Of a stretch of 54,004 nt of DNA, positions 7,353 through 16,335 are shown piece by piece; the stretch's first letter is position 1, and each line of letters opens with the position of its first letter. A model generated the notes under the pieces. The model saw nothing but the letters and a program-made list of their open reading frames with translations. It ran no database searches and had not been told where the DNA came from. The stretch spans positions 1 through 54,004 of the forward strand of contig NZ_BACU01000074.1 in NCBI RefSeq assembly GCF_000333275.1. Reading direction: 5' to 3'. Made by a program: the position numbers and the translations under genes. This stretch comes from Azospirillum sp. B4. Its GTDB lineage: Bacteria > Pseudomonadota > Alphaproteobacteria > Azospirillales > Azospirillaceae.

Positions 7353-8336
7353 ATGCGCAGCCTCATCACCACCCTGATCCGCCTGGCCGTCACCCTGGTC
7401 GTGGTCGCCATCGCCGCCCTGGTGAGCTGGCGTTTCTGGATTTACTACATGGAGGAACCGTGGACCCGCGACGGCCGGGTCCGCGCCGACATCGTGGGCG
7501 TCACTCCCGACGTCTCCGGCCTGGTGGAGGAGGTGCTGGTGCGTGACAACCAGACCGTCACCAAGGGACAGGTACTGTTCCGCATCGACCGCGCCCGCTT
7601 CGCCCTGGCCCTGCAACAGGCCGACGCCGCCGTCGCCGCCAAGAAGGCCAGCCTGGACGAGTCCATCCTGGAGCGGGACCGCTATCAGTCCCTGAGCGCG
7701 TCCGCCGTGTCGCGGGAAAAGCAGGAGCAGACGGTGGCCGCCGCCAAGGAGGCGGAGGCCGTGTACATGCAGGCCGTGGCCGACCGCGCCGTCGCCAAGC
7801 TGAACCTGGACCGGACGGAGGTGGTGGCGACCGTCAACGGCTTCATCACCAACTTCGACCTGCGCCCCGGCGACTACGTCACCGCCGGCAAGGCGGTCAC
7901 CGCCCTGGTGGACAGCGACAGCCTGCACGTGCAGGGCTATTTCGAAGAGACCAAGCTGGGCCGCATCCATATCGGCGACAGGGTGACCGTGCGCCTGATG
8001 GGTGACCCGCGCGCCTTCACCGGCCATGTGGAAAGCGTGGCCGCCGCCATCGAGGACCGGGAACGGTCGGACGGCAGCAACCTGCTGGCCAACGTCAACC
8101 CCACCTTCAGCTGGGTGCGCCTGGCCCAGCGCATCCCCGTGCGCGTGGTGCTGGACAACCCGCCGGCCGACCTGCGCCTGATCCCCGGCCGCACCGCCAC
8201 GGTGGCGGTGGTGGGTGCCGACGCCGTGCTGAAGGCGCCGTTGACCAAGCTGCCCCATCCGACCGACCCGCAAATGGGCGCCCCCCAGGCGGGCATACCG
8301 CAACAGCCGGCTGCCCCGTCGCCCAAGCCCCGCTGA
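7353..8336 (+). CDS. HlyD/AaeA-like periplasmic adaptor of the efflux pump
   Basis: This 327-residue membrane-fusion protein has one N-terminal membrane anchor (about residues 8-30) followed by the biotinyl-lipoyl half-motif (VTPDVSGLVEEVLVRDNQTVTKGQVLFRID), a coiled-coil hairpin (about 80-150), the second lipoyl half (GFITNFDLRPGDYVTAG) and a beta-barrel region. It should bridge the FUSC transporter to an outer-membrane channel. ATG 7353 is chosen over an earlier out-of-context start at 7173 because MRSLITTLIRL begins the membrane anchor. The C-terminal tail is proline-rich. Its stop ends the efflux operon. Confidence 0.88.
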   Translation: MRSLITTLIRLAVTLVVVAIAALVSWRFWIYYMEEPWTRDGRVRADIVGVTPDVSGLVEEVLVRDNQTVTKGQVLFRIDRARFALALQQADAAVAAKKASLDESILERDRYQSLSASAVSREKQEQTVAAAKEAEAVYMQAVADRAVAKLNLDRTEVVATVNGFITNFDLRPGDYVTAGKAVTALVDSDSLHVQGYFEETKLGRIHIGDRVTVRLMGDPRAFTGHVESVAAAIEDRERSDGSNLLANVNPTFSWVRLAQRIPVRVVLDNPPADLRLIPGRTATVAVVGADAVLKAPLTKLPHPTDPQMGAPQAGIPQQPAAPSPKPR

Positions 8337-8449
8337 CGGGGCATGGCGTCGCACCCCCGACAGGCGGCGGGGGCGGCGCCGTTTAACCTCCTGGAAGCCC
8401 TGGGCCGATGGCCTGGGGCCGCGATGACGCGCGGGGGTAGGTCGGTATC

Positions 8450-9922
8450 ATGGCGGTGGTCCCAGGGGCGGAAGGCATGCCCAGCGCGGAAGCCATCCGC
8501 GGCGCCATCGTCCGGTTGGAAGGGGTACTGGCATCGGGAGGCGGCTCTGTCGACGTCCGCTACAACCTGGGCGTCCTGCTGCAGGCCGACGGTCGCCGGG
8601 ACGCGGCCATGGACCAATACCGCCAGGCCTTGGCGCTGGCCCCCTTCGATGCCCGGGTACACAACGCGCTGGGCATCGCCCATCACGACGCGGGCGACCT
8701 GGCCCAGGCCATGACCTGTTTTGAGGACGCCCTGGCCAGCGACCCGGACGACCCGCAGGCCCACAACAACCTGGGCCACCTGCTGCAGATCGAGAACCGG
8801 CTGGATGACGCGCTGGCCTATTTCGACTGGGCCCTGGCCCTGCGGCCGGATTATCCCGAGGCGCTGAACAACAGCGGCGTGGTCCTGCAGATGCAGGGCC
8901 GCCTGGACCAGGCCATCAGCCACTATCGCCGGGCGGTGACCCTGCGTCCCGACTACGCCGCCGCGCACAAGAACCTGGGCATGACCCTGCTGGCCGCCGG
9001 CCGATACGAGGAAGGCTGGGCGGAGTTCGAGTGGCGCTGGCGCGACGGGCAACTGGCCGGGGCCCTGCGCCCCTTCACCCAACCGCAATGGCGGGGCGAA
9101 CCAGCAGCCGGCCGGGTGCTGCTGGTCCATGGGGAGCAAGGCTATGGCGACAGCCTGCAATTCTGCCGCTACGTCCCCCTGGTGGCGGCGCACGGCCTGC
9201 GCGTGGTGCTGGAGGTGCCGCTGCCCCTGGTGCGGCTGATGCGCCAGTTGCCGGGGGTGGAAGCCGTGGTGGCCCATGGCCAGGTCCTGCCGCCCTTCGA
9301 CCTGCATTGCCCGATGATGAGCCTGCCTTTGGCGTTCGGCACCAGCCTGTCCACCATCCCGGCCTCGCCCCGCTACCTGGCGGCGGCGCCGGCGGAAGCG
9401 GAGACCTGGCGTCGGCGGCTGGCGGCGGAGGCACCGGGCGACAACCGGCCCAAGGTGGGCGTGGCCTGGGCGGGGGCCGCCCGCGCCGACACGCCCGATG
9501 TCGCCGTGGCCGACCGCCGCCGCTCCATGGGCCTGGCGGCCATGACGCCCCTGCTGGACGAGCACAGCGTTCGCTTCGTCAGCCTGCAGAAGGACGCGGC
9601 GGAGACGGAGGTGCCGGGCCGCCTGGGCGGCCTGATCGACACGGTGGTGGACTTCGCCGACACCGCCGGCCTGATCAGCAACCTGGATCTGGTGATCAGC
9701 GTCGACACTGCGGTCGCCCACCTGGCGGCGGCGATGGGCGTCAGTGTCTGGCTGCTGAACCGCTTCGACAGTTGTTGGCGCTGGCTACGCGGCCGGGATG
9801 ACAGCCCCTGGTACCCCACCGTGCGCCAGTTCCGCCAACCCCGCCTGGGTGACTGGGGCACCGTCGTTCAATCGGTGCGCGCCACGCTCGTCGACACCTT
9901 CACATCCGGATCCCGTTCATGA
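8450..9922 (+). CDS. TPR-repeat protein with GT-B glycosyltransferase-like domain (shorter paralogue)
   Basis: This protein of 490 residues (481 if ATG 8477, just after GGAAGG, is the start) has about five tetratricopeptide repeats (residues 35-200) followed by a GT-B/GT9-like domain (about 215-480). That domain shows HGEQGYGDSLQFCRY, CPMMSLPLAFGT, VGVAWAG and SVDTAVAHLAAAMG motifs; the last resembles the nucleotide-sugar region of heptosyltransferase-type enzymes. It probably transfers a sugar to a protein or glycan bound by the TPRs, but donor and acceptor are unknown. The stop overlaps the next gene by four bases (ATGA). That gene is a longer paralogue with the same domain order, pointing to tandem duplication. 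Confidence 0.8.
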   Translation: MAVVPGAEGMPSAEAIRGAIVRLEGVLASGGGSVDVRYNLGVLLQADGRRDAAMDQYRQALALAPFDARVHNALGIAHHDAGDLAQAMTCFEDALASDPDDPQAHNNLGHLLQIENRLDDALAYFDWALALRPDYPEALNNSGVVLQMQGRLDQAISHYRRAVTLRPDYAAAHKNLGMTLLAAGRYEEGWAEFEWRWRDGQLAGALRPFTQPQWRGEPAAGRVLLVHGEQGYGDSLQFCRYVPLVAAHGLRVVLEVPLPLVRLMRQLPGVEAVVAHGQVLPPFDLHCPMMSLPLAFGTSLSTIPASPRYLAAAPAEAETWRRRLAAEAPGDNRPKVGVAWAGAARADTPDVAVADRRRSMGLAAMTPLLDEHSVRFVSLQKDAAETEVPGRLGGLIDTVVDFADTAGLISNLDLVISVDTAVAHLAAAMGVSVWLLNRFDSCWRWLRGRDDSPWYPTVRQFRQPRLGDWGTVVQSVRATLVDTFTSGSRS

Positions 9923-12126
9923 CCGCCCGCCCCGCTTCCCCCCAGACACCGGCACAAAAGGCCTTCACCGCCGCCTTGGCGCAGCACCGGGCCGGCCGGC
10001 TGGAGGCGGCGGGTGTCCTGTACCGCAAGGCCCTGTCGCTGGCGCCCCGGCATCCTGACAGCCTGCATCTGCTGGGCGTCGTCGCCTTCCAGCAGAAGCG
10101 GATGGCCGAGGCCCTGGACCTGATCGGCCAGGCGCTGGACCTGAAACCGGCCTTTCCCGAGGCGCTGAACAACCTGGGCACGGTGCGGGAGGCGCAAGGC
10201 GACATCGCCGCCGCCGCCGACTGCTTCGCCCGGGCGGTGGCGCTGAAGCCCGACTTCGCGGAAGCCTTGAACAACCTGGGCAACGCCCTGAAAACGCAAG
10301 GCATGCTGGAACCGGCGCTGGTGGCCCTGAACCGGGCGCTGGACCTGCGGCCGGCCTATGCCGAGGCCCACAACAACCGGGGCGTCGTCCACCGCCTGCA
10401 GCAACGTTGGCCGGAGGCGGAACAGGGCTTCCGACAGGCGCTGGCGGCCAAGCCGGGATACGTCAACGCCCTGTACAACCTGGGCCTGGTGCTGCGCCTG
10501 ACCGGCCGGCTGGAGGAGGCCCTGCCCTGGCTGGAGCAAGCGGTGGACCGCGCGCCCGACCATGCCGAGGCCTGCTTCAACCTGGGCCTCGTCTTCCAGG
10601 ACCTGGACCGGCACGACGACGCCCTGCCCCATCTGCGCCGGGCGGCCAGCCTGCGCCCCGACGATCCCGTGCCGCACGGCAGCCTGGGCACGACGCTGCA
10701 GGCCCTGGGCCAAACGCCGGAGGCGCTGCTGTCCTATCAGCGGGCCCTGGCGCTGAATCCGGATTTTCCGGACGCCCACAACAACATGGGCATCATCCTG
10801 CATGTCCATGGGCGGTATGCCGAGGCGGAGTCCTGCTTCTCCCGCGCCATCGCGCTGCTGCCCGATAATCCCAAGACCCACAACAACTTGGGGCTGGCTC
10901 TTCTGGCGCAGGGCAAAGGGGGCGAGGCCGTCCAGGCCTTCGAACGGGCCATCGACGCCCAGCCGGACTATGCCGAGCCCTACAACAACCTGGGCATGGC
11001 GCAGCATGCCGAGGGCGAGATGGATCTGGCCCAGGCCAACATCCAGGCGGCGCTGGCGTTGATTCCGGATTATCCTGAGGCCCACAACAACTTGGGTGCC
11101 ATCTTTCAGGCGAAGGGTGAGCTGGATCAGGCGATCGCCAGCTTCCGTCGCGCCATCGCCCTGAAGCCGGACTACGGCGCCAGCCATAACAACCTGGGCA
11201 TGTCGCTGCTGGCCGCGGGCCAGTATGCCGAAGGCTGGCGGGAGTATGAGTGGCGCTGGCGCACCCGCCAGATGAGCCCCTACGCCCGCCAGTTCCCCCA
11301 GCCGCAATGGCGGGGCCAGGAGGCGGCCGGCAAGTCCATTCTGATCCATGCCGAGCAGGGCCTGGGCGACACCCTGCAATTCAGCCGCTACCTGCCCCTG
11401 TTGGCGGCACGCGGATTGAAAATCACCCTGGCCGTCCAGCCGCAGGTGGCCCGCCTGCTGCGCCCCCTGCCGGGCGTGGTCCATATCGTGACGGAGGGGG
11501 AGCCCCTGCCCGCCTTCGACCTGCAATGCCCGATGATGAGCCTGCCGCTGGCCTTCGGCACCACGGTGGATACCATCCCGGCCCGGGTACCCTACCTTCA
11601 GGCAGACCCGGTGGACGTGGCGCTGTGGCGCGACCGGTTGGACCCGGCGGATGGAGCCTTGCGTGTCGGGCTGGTGTGGGCCGGCAATCCCCGGCGCGAC
11701 CGCCCGGAACTGGCCGCCGTGGACCGCCGCCGCTCCGTGGCGCCGCAGCGGCTGGCCCCCCTGGGCGACCTCAGTGGCGTGCGTTACTACAGCCTGCAGA
11801 AGGACGGCGTGCCACCCGAAGGCTTCCCCATGATCGACCTGATGGGCCAGGTGGAGGACTTCGGCGACACCGCCGCCCTGGTCGCCAACCTGGACCTGGT
11901 GATCAGCGTCGACACCTCCGTCGTCCACCTGGCGGGCGCCCTGGGCAAGCCGGTGTGGGTGATGAACCGCCACGACAGCTGCTGGCGGTGGTTCCGGGGC
12001 CGGACCGACAGCCCCTGGTACCCAACGCTCCGCCTGTTCAATCAACCGGCGCCGGGGGATTGGGATGGCGTGGTGATGGCGGTGCGGGAGGCGCTGGTGG
12101 AGTTTCGTCGTACAGCAGCCGGGTAG
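9919..12126 (+). CDS. TPR-repeat protein with GT-B glycosyltransferase-like domain (longer paralogue)
   Basis: This 735-residue protein carries about twelve consecutive 34-residue tetratricopeptide repeats (residues 10-445; the recurring core is YPEAHNNLG..LQ..G..DEA...Y..AL.L.PD) and a C-terminal GT-B-like domain (about 455-730). The latter holds HAEQGLGDTLQFSRYLPLLA, CPMMSLPLAFGT, VGLVWAGNPRRDRP and ISVDTSVVHLAGALGKPVWV, nearly superimposable on the upstream paralogue. Long TPR superhelices joined to a GT-B fold recall O-GlcNAc transferase-like enzymes that modify proteins, though the catalytic half here looks closer to GT9. It is translationally coupled to the upstream gene. Substrate unknown. 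Confidence 0.82.
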   Translation: MTARPASPQTPAQKAFTAALAQHRAGRLEAAGVLYRKALSLAPRHPDSLHLLGVVAFQQKRMAEALDLIGQALDLKPAFPEALNNLGTVREAQGDIAAAADCFARAVALKPDFAEALNNLGNALKTQGMLEPALVALNRALDLRPAYAEAHNNRGVVHRLQQRWPEAEQGFRQALAAKPGYVNALYNLGLVLRLTGRLEEALPWLEQAVDRAPDHAEACFNLGLVFQDLDRHDDALPHLRRAASLRPDDPVPHGSLGTTLQALGQTPEALLSYQRALALNPDFPDAHNNMGIILHVHGRYAEAESCFSRAIALLPDNPKTHNNLGLALLAQGKGGEAVQAFERAIDAQPDYAEPYNNLGMAQHAEGEMDLAQANIQAALALIPDYPEAHNNLGAIFQAKGELDQAIASFRRAIALKPDYGASHNNLGMSLLAAGQYAEGWREYEWRWRTRQMSPYARQFPQPQWRGQEAAGKSILIHAEQGLGDTLQFSRYLPLLAARGLKITLAVQPQVARLLRPLPGVVHIVTEGEPLPAFDLQCPMMSLPLAFGTTVDTIPARVPYLQADPVDVALWRDRLDPADGALRVGLVWAGNPRRDRPELAAVDRRRSVAPQRLAPLGDLSGVRYYSLQKDGVPPEGFPMIDLMGQVEDFGDTAALVANLDLVISVDTSVVHLAGALGKPVWVMNRHDSCWRWFRGRTDSPWYPTLRLFNQPAPGDWDGVVMAVREALVEFRRTAAG

Positions 12127-12337
12127 CCGCGATAAGCCCCGCGACCAGCAACGCGTTCAACCACACCAGTCCAGGGGCATGGAAGACCACGGCTGCGGCC
12201 AACACCGTCAGATGGATGGGGAAGAATCCGATATAGAGCACCCAGCCTTTTCGGCCCGAGGGGCTGCCCCTCAGCCCCTTGACCGTGACAGCGCCCCGCT
12301 GAGGGCCAAACCAGCCCTTGCGCCATTCCCCGCCCAT
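12038..12337 (-). CDS. Small two-helix membrane protein
   Basis: This 99-residue protein has a short basic N-terminus (GRKGW), then two hydrophobic segments (VLYIGFFPIHLTVLAAAVVF and PGLVWLNALLVAGLIAATRLL, about residues 33-77) and a proline-rich tail. I recognise no family. The ATG at 12337 follows a GGCGGGGGC purine run. It lies 64 bases downstream of folD on the same strand and may be cotranscribed. Its last 89 bases overlap the 3' end of the convergent TPR-glycosyltransferase gene; the proline-rich tail lies wholly within that overlap, so the true C-terminus may have been created by read-through into the opposing gene. Confidence 0.55.
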   Translation of the reverse strand: MGGEWRKGWFGPQRGAVTVKGLRGSPSGRKGWVLYIGFFPIHLTVLAAAVVFHAPGLVWLNALLVAGLIAATRLLYDETPPAPPAPPSPRHPNPPAPVD

Positions 12338-12401
12338 GAAAAAGCCCCCGCCAAACCCCTCATCGCAGGATCGGGCCAGCGGCTTGATCGGGCAAGGGCC
12401 T

Positions 12402-13310
12402 TTACGCGAACTCAGCCAGCTCCCCTTCCAACCCGCGGCTGCGGCAGGCGGCGGTCAGGGTGTTCAGCAACAGCACGGCGATGGTCATGGGGCCGACACC
12501 ACCGGGCACCGGGGTGATGGCGCCGGCGATGGCGGCCGCTTCCTCATAGGCGACGTCGCCCACCAGGCGGGTCTTGCCGGCGGCGGCGGCTTCCGGGTCA
12601 CGGGCCGGCACGCGGTTGATGCCCACGTCGATGACCACGGCGCCGGGCTTCACCCAGTCGCCCTTCACCATCTCCGGCCGGCCGACGGCGGCCACCAGGA
12701 TGTCGGCGGTGCGGCACAGGGCGGGCAGGTCGGCCGTGCGGCTGTGGGCGATGGTGACGGTGCAGTCGGCCTGCAGCAGCAGCTGGGCCATCGGCTTGCC
12801 CACGATGTTGGACCGGCCGACGACCACGGCATGGCGGCCCTTCAGGCTGCCCAGGTGATCCTTCAGCAGCATCAGGCAGCCCAGCGGCGTGCAGGGCACC
12901 AATCCTGGCAGGCCCACGGCCAGGCGGCCGACGTTCACCACGTGGAAGCCGTCCACGTCCTTGTCCGGATCGATGGCGGCCAGCACGGCGGCGCTGTCGA
13001 TGTGCGCCGGCAGGGGCAACTGCACCAGGATGCCATGGATGGCCGGATCGGCGTTCAGGCTGTGCACCAGGGCCAGCAGGTCGGCCTGGGTGGTCGACGC
13101 CTCCAGCCGGTGGGTGACGGAGTGCATGCCGGCGGCGTGGGTCTGTTCGCCCTTGTTGCGGACATAGACCTGGCTGGCCGGGTCCTCGCCCACCAGCACC
13201 ACGGCCAGGCCCGGCTTCAGGCCATGGCGACTGGTGAGGTCGGCGACCTTGGCGCCGATGCGTTCCCGCAAACCCGCCGCGAACGCCTTGCCGTCGATGA
13301 TGTGCGCCAT
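12402..13310 (-). CDS. folD: Methylenetetrahydrofolate dehydrogenase / methenyltetrahydrofolate cyclohydrolase FolD
   Basis: This 302-residue bifunctional enzyme interconverts 5,10-methylene-THF, 5,10-methenyl-THF and 10-formyl-THF with NADP. Both signatures are present: YVRNK with the catalytic lysine (about residue 53) and [10 protein letters not shown] in the N-terminal half, and [17 protein letters not shown] plus [12 protein letters not shown] in the Rossmann half. The length is slightly above the usual 285-295. The start is the ATG at 13310, preceded by an AGGACAGGTC purine stretch. The 10-formyl-THF it makes is the substrate of PurU, encoded about 10 kb away. Confidence 0.96.
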   Translation of the reverse strand: MAHIIDGKAFAAGLRERIGAKVADLTSRHGLKPGLAVVLVGEDPASQVYVRNKGEQTHAAGMHSVTHRLEASTTQADLLALVHSLNADPAIHGILVQLPLPAHIDSAAVLAAIDPDKDVDGFHVVNVGRLAVGLPGLVPCTPLGCLMLLKDHLGSLKGRHAVVVGRSNIVGKPMAQLLLQADCTVTIAHSRTADLPALCRTADILVAAVGRPEMVKGDWVKPGAVVIDVGINRVPARDPEAAAAGKTRLVGDVAYEEAAAIAGAITPVPGGVGPMTIAVLLLNTLTAACRSRGLEGELAEFA

Positions 13311-13452
13311 GACCTGTCCTCCGCACCCGTGTTCAAAGGTGGCCGGACATTAACGGCAGCGCACCGCCGCGCCAATCCCCCCGGGGTGTTCCCCACCCGA
13401 ACCCTGCCATGCGGCGCCCGCGCGGACAGGGGTCAGGTGCCCGCCTGGTATT

Positions 13453-13495
13453 TTTATATTTGACGTATAAATTCATATTTGATGTGCTGCACATC
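13453..13495. promoter_or_regulatory. AT-rich fucP promoter region with two inverted repeats
   Basis: In otherwise GC-rich DNA, an AT-rich island carries TTTATA-N7-TATAAA (13453-13458 and 13466-13471), a direct repeat of ATATTTGA (13456-13463 and 13475-13482), and GATGTG CTG CACATC (13481-13495, perfect 6-base arms). The island lies 45-90 bases upstream of the fucP start. It is the natural site for sugar-dependent control, but the repeats do not match the operator before the iclR gene. Confidence 0.5.
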
Positions 13496-13540
13496 GCCGC
13501 CGGCCCGCGCGCCGGCCATAAAAATTCCCTGGGAGGGGAC

Positions 13541-14863
13541 ATGTCGGACGGCCATCCGCACCACCAAGCGCCACAGCGCAAATGGGTGATCCCCATCGCG
13601 CTGATCGTCAGCCTGTTCTTCCTCTGGGGCGTGGCCAACAACCTGAACGATGTGCTGATCGCCCAGTTCCGCAAGGCCTTCGACCTGAAGGACTGGCAGT
13701 CGGGGCTGGTGCAGTCCGCCTTCTACCTGGGCTATTTCTTCTGCGCCATGCCCGCGGCCCTGTTCGCCCGGCGCTACGGCTACAAGGCCGCCATCGTGCT
13801 GGGCCTGGCGCTGTACGGCGTTGGCGCCCTGCTGTTCTATCCGGCGGCCGAGTTGCGGGCCTACAGCGCCTTCCTGGGCGCGCTGTTCGTCATCGCCAGC
13901 GGCCTGGCCTTCCTGGAAACCTCCGCCAACCCCATCATGACCGTGCTGGGCGATCCCAGCGGGGCGGAGCGGCGGCTGAACCTGGCCCAGGCCTTCAACC
14001 CCCTGGGCGCCATCACCGGCGTGCTGGTGGGGCGAGAGTTCATTCTGTCCGGCGTGGAATACACGCCCGACCAATTGGCCGCCCTGGATGCCACGGCTTT
14101 GGCCCGATTCCGCGATACGGAGGCCATGGCGGCCCAGTCCTCCTACCTGGTCCTGGGCGTGCTGGTCCTGCTGTGGGCGCTGCTGGTGTTCGCCGTGCGC
14201 TTTCCCACCCTGAGCGATGGGGTGGAGGAGGATGCGGGCGACACCGCCGCCAACAGCGGCGGCTTCCGCCGCCTTCTGCGCCACCGGCATTTCCTGTACG
14301 GCGTGGTGGCGCAGTTCTTCTATGTCGGTGCCCAGGTCGGGGTGTGGAGCTTCCTGATCCGCTACTCCCAGCACGCCGTGCCCGGCACCGGGGAAAAGAC
14401 CGCCGCGGCCTACCTCACCCTGTCGCTGGCGGCATTCATGGCCGGGCGGTTCGCCGGCACGGCCCTCATGGGCCGCGTCCCGGCGGAACGACTGATGGGG
14501 CTGTTCGCCGGCATCAACGTGGTGCTCTGCCTGGTGGGGGCTTTTGGCGGGGGCTGGCTGGGCCTGGGCGCCATGATCGCCACCAGCTTCTTCATGTCCA
14601 TCATGTTCCCCACCATCTTCGCCCTGTCCCTGCGCGGCCTGGGGCCCCTGACCAAGCTGGGGTCGTCCTGGCTGGTCATGGCCATCATCGGCGGGGCGGC
14701 GGTGCCCGTCGTCATGGGGCGTGTGTCGGACATGGCGGGCATCGCCGTGGCCATGGTGGTGCCCGCCGTCTGCTTCGCCGTGGTTGGCGCCTTCAGCCTG
14801 GCCGGCCGTTCAGCCCCAGCGGGGGAGCGGGAAGCGCGCCTGAAGGCCGTCGCGACGCACTGA
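13541..14863 (+). CDS. fucP: FucP-type L-fucose:proton symporter (MFS)
   Basis: This 440-residue inner-membrane protein has twelve predicted helices and the FHS/FucP motifs: FFLWGVANNLNDVLIAQF in helix 1, YFFCAMPAALFARRYGYK in the helix 2-3 loop, and LETSANP in helix 4. E. coli FucP has an acidic residue at the homologous ETSANP site (Glu135) that takes part in proton-coupled fucose transport. ATG 13541 follows GGGAGGGG at 13531-13538. The gene is followed 13 bases later by a lactonase-type amidohydrolase gene, consistent with uptake and oxidation of L-fucose; related FHS members carry glucose or galactose, so fucose is inferred from the neighbours. Confidence 0.82.
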   Translation: MSDGHPHHQAPQRKWVIPIALIVSLFFLWGVANNLNDVLIAQFRKAFDLKDWQSGLVQSAFYLGYFFCAMPAALFARRYGYKAAIVLGLALYGVGALLFYPAAELRAYSAFLGALFVIASGLAFLETSANPIMTVLGDPSGAERRLNLAQAFNPLGAITGVLVGREFILSGVEYTPDQLAALDATALARFRDTEAMAAQSSYLVLGVLVLLWALLVFAVRFPTLSDGVEEDAGDTAANSGGFRRLLRHRHFLYGVVAQFFYVGAQVGVWSFLIRYSQHAVPGTGEKTAAAYLTLSLAAFMAGRFAGTALMGRVPAERLMGLFAGINVVLCLVGAFGGGWLGLGAMIATSFFMSIMFPTIFALSLRGLGPLTKLGSSWLVMAIIGGAAVPVVMGRVSDMAGIAVAMVVPAVCFAVVGAFSLAGRSAPAGEREARLKAVATH

Positions 14864-14876
14864 GGGCGGACCATCG

Positions 14877-15713
14877 ATGATCGATGCCCACCAGCACGTC
14901 TGGCGACTGGGCCGGCACGGCCACAGCTGGCCCACGCCGGATCTGACGCCCATCCACCGCGACCATGAGATGACGGAACTGGCGGCCCTGGCCGGCCCGC
15001 TGGGCATCACCGGCAGCGTACTGGTGCAGTCCCAGCCCTGTGACGCCGATACCGACTTCCTGCTGGATGAGGCGGCGCGCCATCCCTTCGTCCGGGGTGT
15101 CGTCGGCTGGGCCGATCTGAAGGCACCGGAGGCACCGGGGCGCATCGCCGCCTTGGCCACCAAGCCCAAGATGCGGGGCCTTCGCCCCATGCTGCAGTCC
15201 CTGCCCGTGGACTGGATCACCGACCCGGCCGTCGATCCGGCCATCCGCGCCATGGTCGTCCATGGCTTGACCTTCGACGCCCTGGTCCTGCCGCCGCATC
15301 TGCCGGCGCTGCTGGGCTTCGCGCGGCGGCACCCCGACCTGCCCCTGGTCATCGACCACAGCGCCAAGCCCCTGATCGCGCGGGGGGAGATCGACGCCTG
15401 GGCGGCGGGAATGCGCGACCTGGCCGCCCTGCCCCAGGTCCATGCCAAGCTGTCCGGCCTGCTGACCGAGGCGGGCGACCGCGCGACGGCCGACGCGCTG
15501 AAGCCCTACGTCGACTTGCTGCTGGACGCCTTCGGCCCCGATCGCCTGATGTGGGGCAGTGACTGGCCGGTATTGAACCTGGCGGGTGATTACGCGGCCT
15601 GGCTGGGGATGGCCCAAGACCTGGTGCCGGCCGAGGCTCATGCCGCCATCTTCGGCGGCACGGCGCGGCGGTTCTACCGGCTCCAAGCGGCGTCGCATCG
15701 GCCCGATGCGTGA
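14877..15713 (+). CDS. Amidohydrolase family protein, probable L-fuconolactonase
   Basis: This 278-residue TIM-barrel protein of the amidohydrolase-2 class starts MIDAHQHVW, giving the metal-site HxH (His5, His7), and has the conserved GVVGW, LSGLLTEA and RLMWGSDWPV elements, the last with the metal-ligand Asp. In oxidative fucose pathways this family opens L-fucono-1,5-lactone to L-fuconate, the step after L-fucose dehydrogenase. It is cotranscribed with fucP. The 3' end is close to the next gene without an obvious terminator. Confidence 0.82.
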   Translation: MIDAHQHVWRLGRHGHSWPTPDLTPIHRDHEMTELAALAGPLGITGSVLVQSQPCDADTDFLLDEAARHPFVRGVVGWADLKAPEAPGRIAALATKPKMRGLRPMLQSLPVDWITDPAVDPAIRAMVVHGLTFDALVLPPHLPALLGFARRHPDLPLVIDHSAKPLIARGEIDAWAAGMRDLAALPQVHAKLSGLLTEAGDRATADALKPYVDLLLDAFGPDRLMWGSDWPVLNLAGDYAAWLGMAQDLVPAEAHAAIFGGTARRFYRLQAASHRPDA

Positions 15714-15835
15714 CTTTTCCTCACAATACCCGGGAATTGTTGGCGGATTGTCCAGCTCAGATCACGAAGATAGGGTTGTTCCGGGCCCGGGGAATGGGTG
15801 ATCGGCATAGGCGACCTGGGCTGGAGGGCACGAAG

Positions 15836-16261
15836 ATGGCAAGCGAAACAGAGGTGCGGACCGGGCAGTGCCATTGTGGCGCCGTGCGTTTCGAGGTGAC
15901 CCTCAGTGACGGCTTCAACTCCATCCGCCGTTGCACCTGCTCTTACTGCCGCATGCGGGGCGCCGTCGTCGTCATGGCGAAACTGGGCGGGATAAAGTTC
16001 CTGCGGGGAGAGGAGGCGCTGACCAGCTATCGCTTCCACACCGGATCGGCGCAGCACTTCTTCTGTTCCCACTGCGGTATCTACACCCATCACCAGCGAC
16101 GGTCCGACCAGAGCCTCCACGCCGTGAACGTGGCCTGCCTGGACGGCGTGAGTCCTTTCGATTTCCATGAGGTGCCGGTGATGGATGGCATCAACCACAC
16201 GAACGACACTGGCAGGCCAACGCGCCGGGCGGGCACCCTTCGCTTCATTCCCGCCGATTGA
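15836..16261 (+). CDS. GFA/CENP-V family zinc protein
   Basis: This 141-residue protein has the cysteine pattern of the GFA (glutathione-dependent formaldehyde-activating, CENP-V) fold: CHC near residues 12-14, CTCSYC at 33-38 and CSHC at 77-80, giving two zinc sites. ATG 15836 follows GGAGGG at 15822-15827; a longer reading from 15710 has no support. Most family members have no proven enzymatic role, and the formaldehyde function should not be assumed. It follows the amidohydrolase by 122 bases on the same strand but has no evident link to fucose. Confidence 0.8.
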   Translation: MASETEVRTGQCHCGAVRFEVTLSDGFNSIRRCTCSYCRMRGAVVVMAKLGGIKFLRGEEALTSYRFHTGSAQHFFCSHCGIYTHHQRRSDQSLHAVNVACLDGVSPFDFHEVPVMDGINHTNDTGRPTRRAGTLRFIPAD

Positions 16262-16335
16262 CGATGGCACCGGTTCGACAACGCGGCCCGGCTGGCCATG
16301 GCACATCGGTTCCGTAGCCGGACTGGGCGCGCGGC

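Noticed and set aside
12318..13463. Long plus-strand frame opposite folD
   Set aside because: It is antisense to an unmistakable folD and is His/Gln/Gly-rich.
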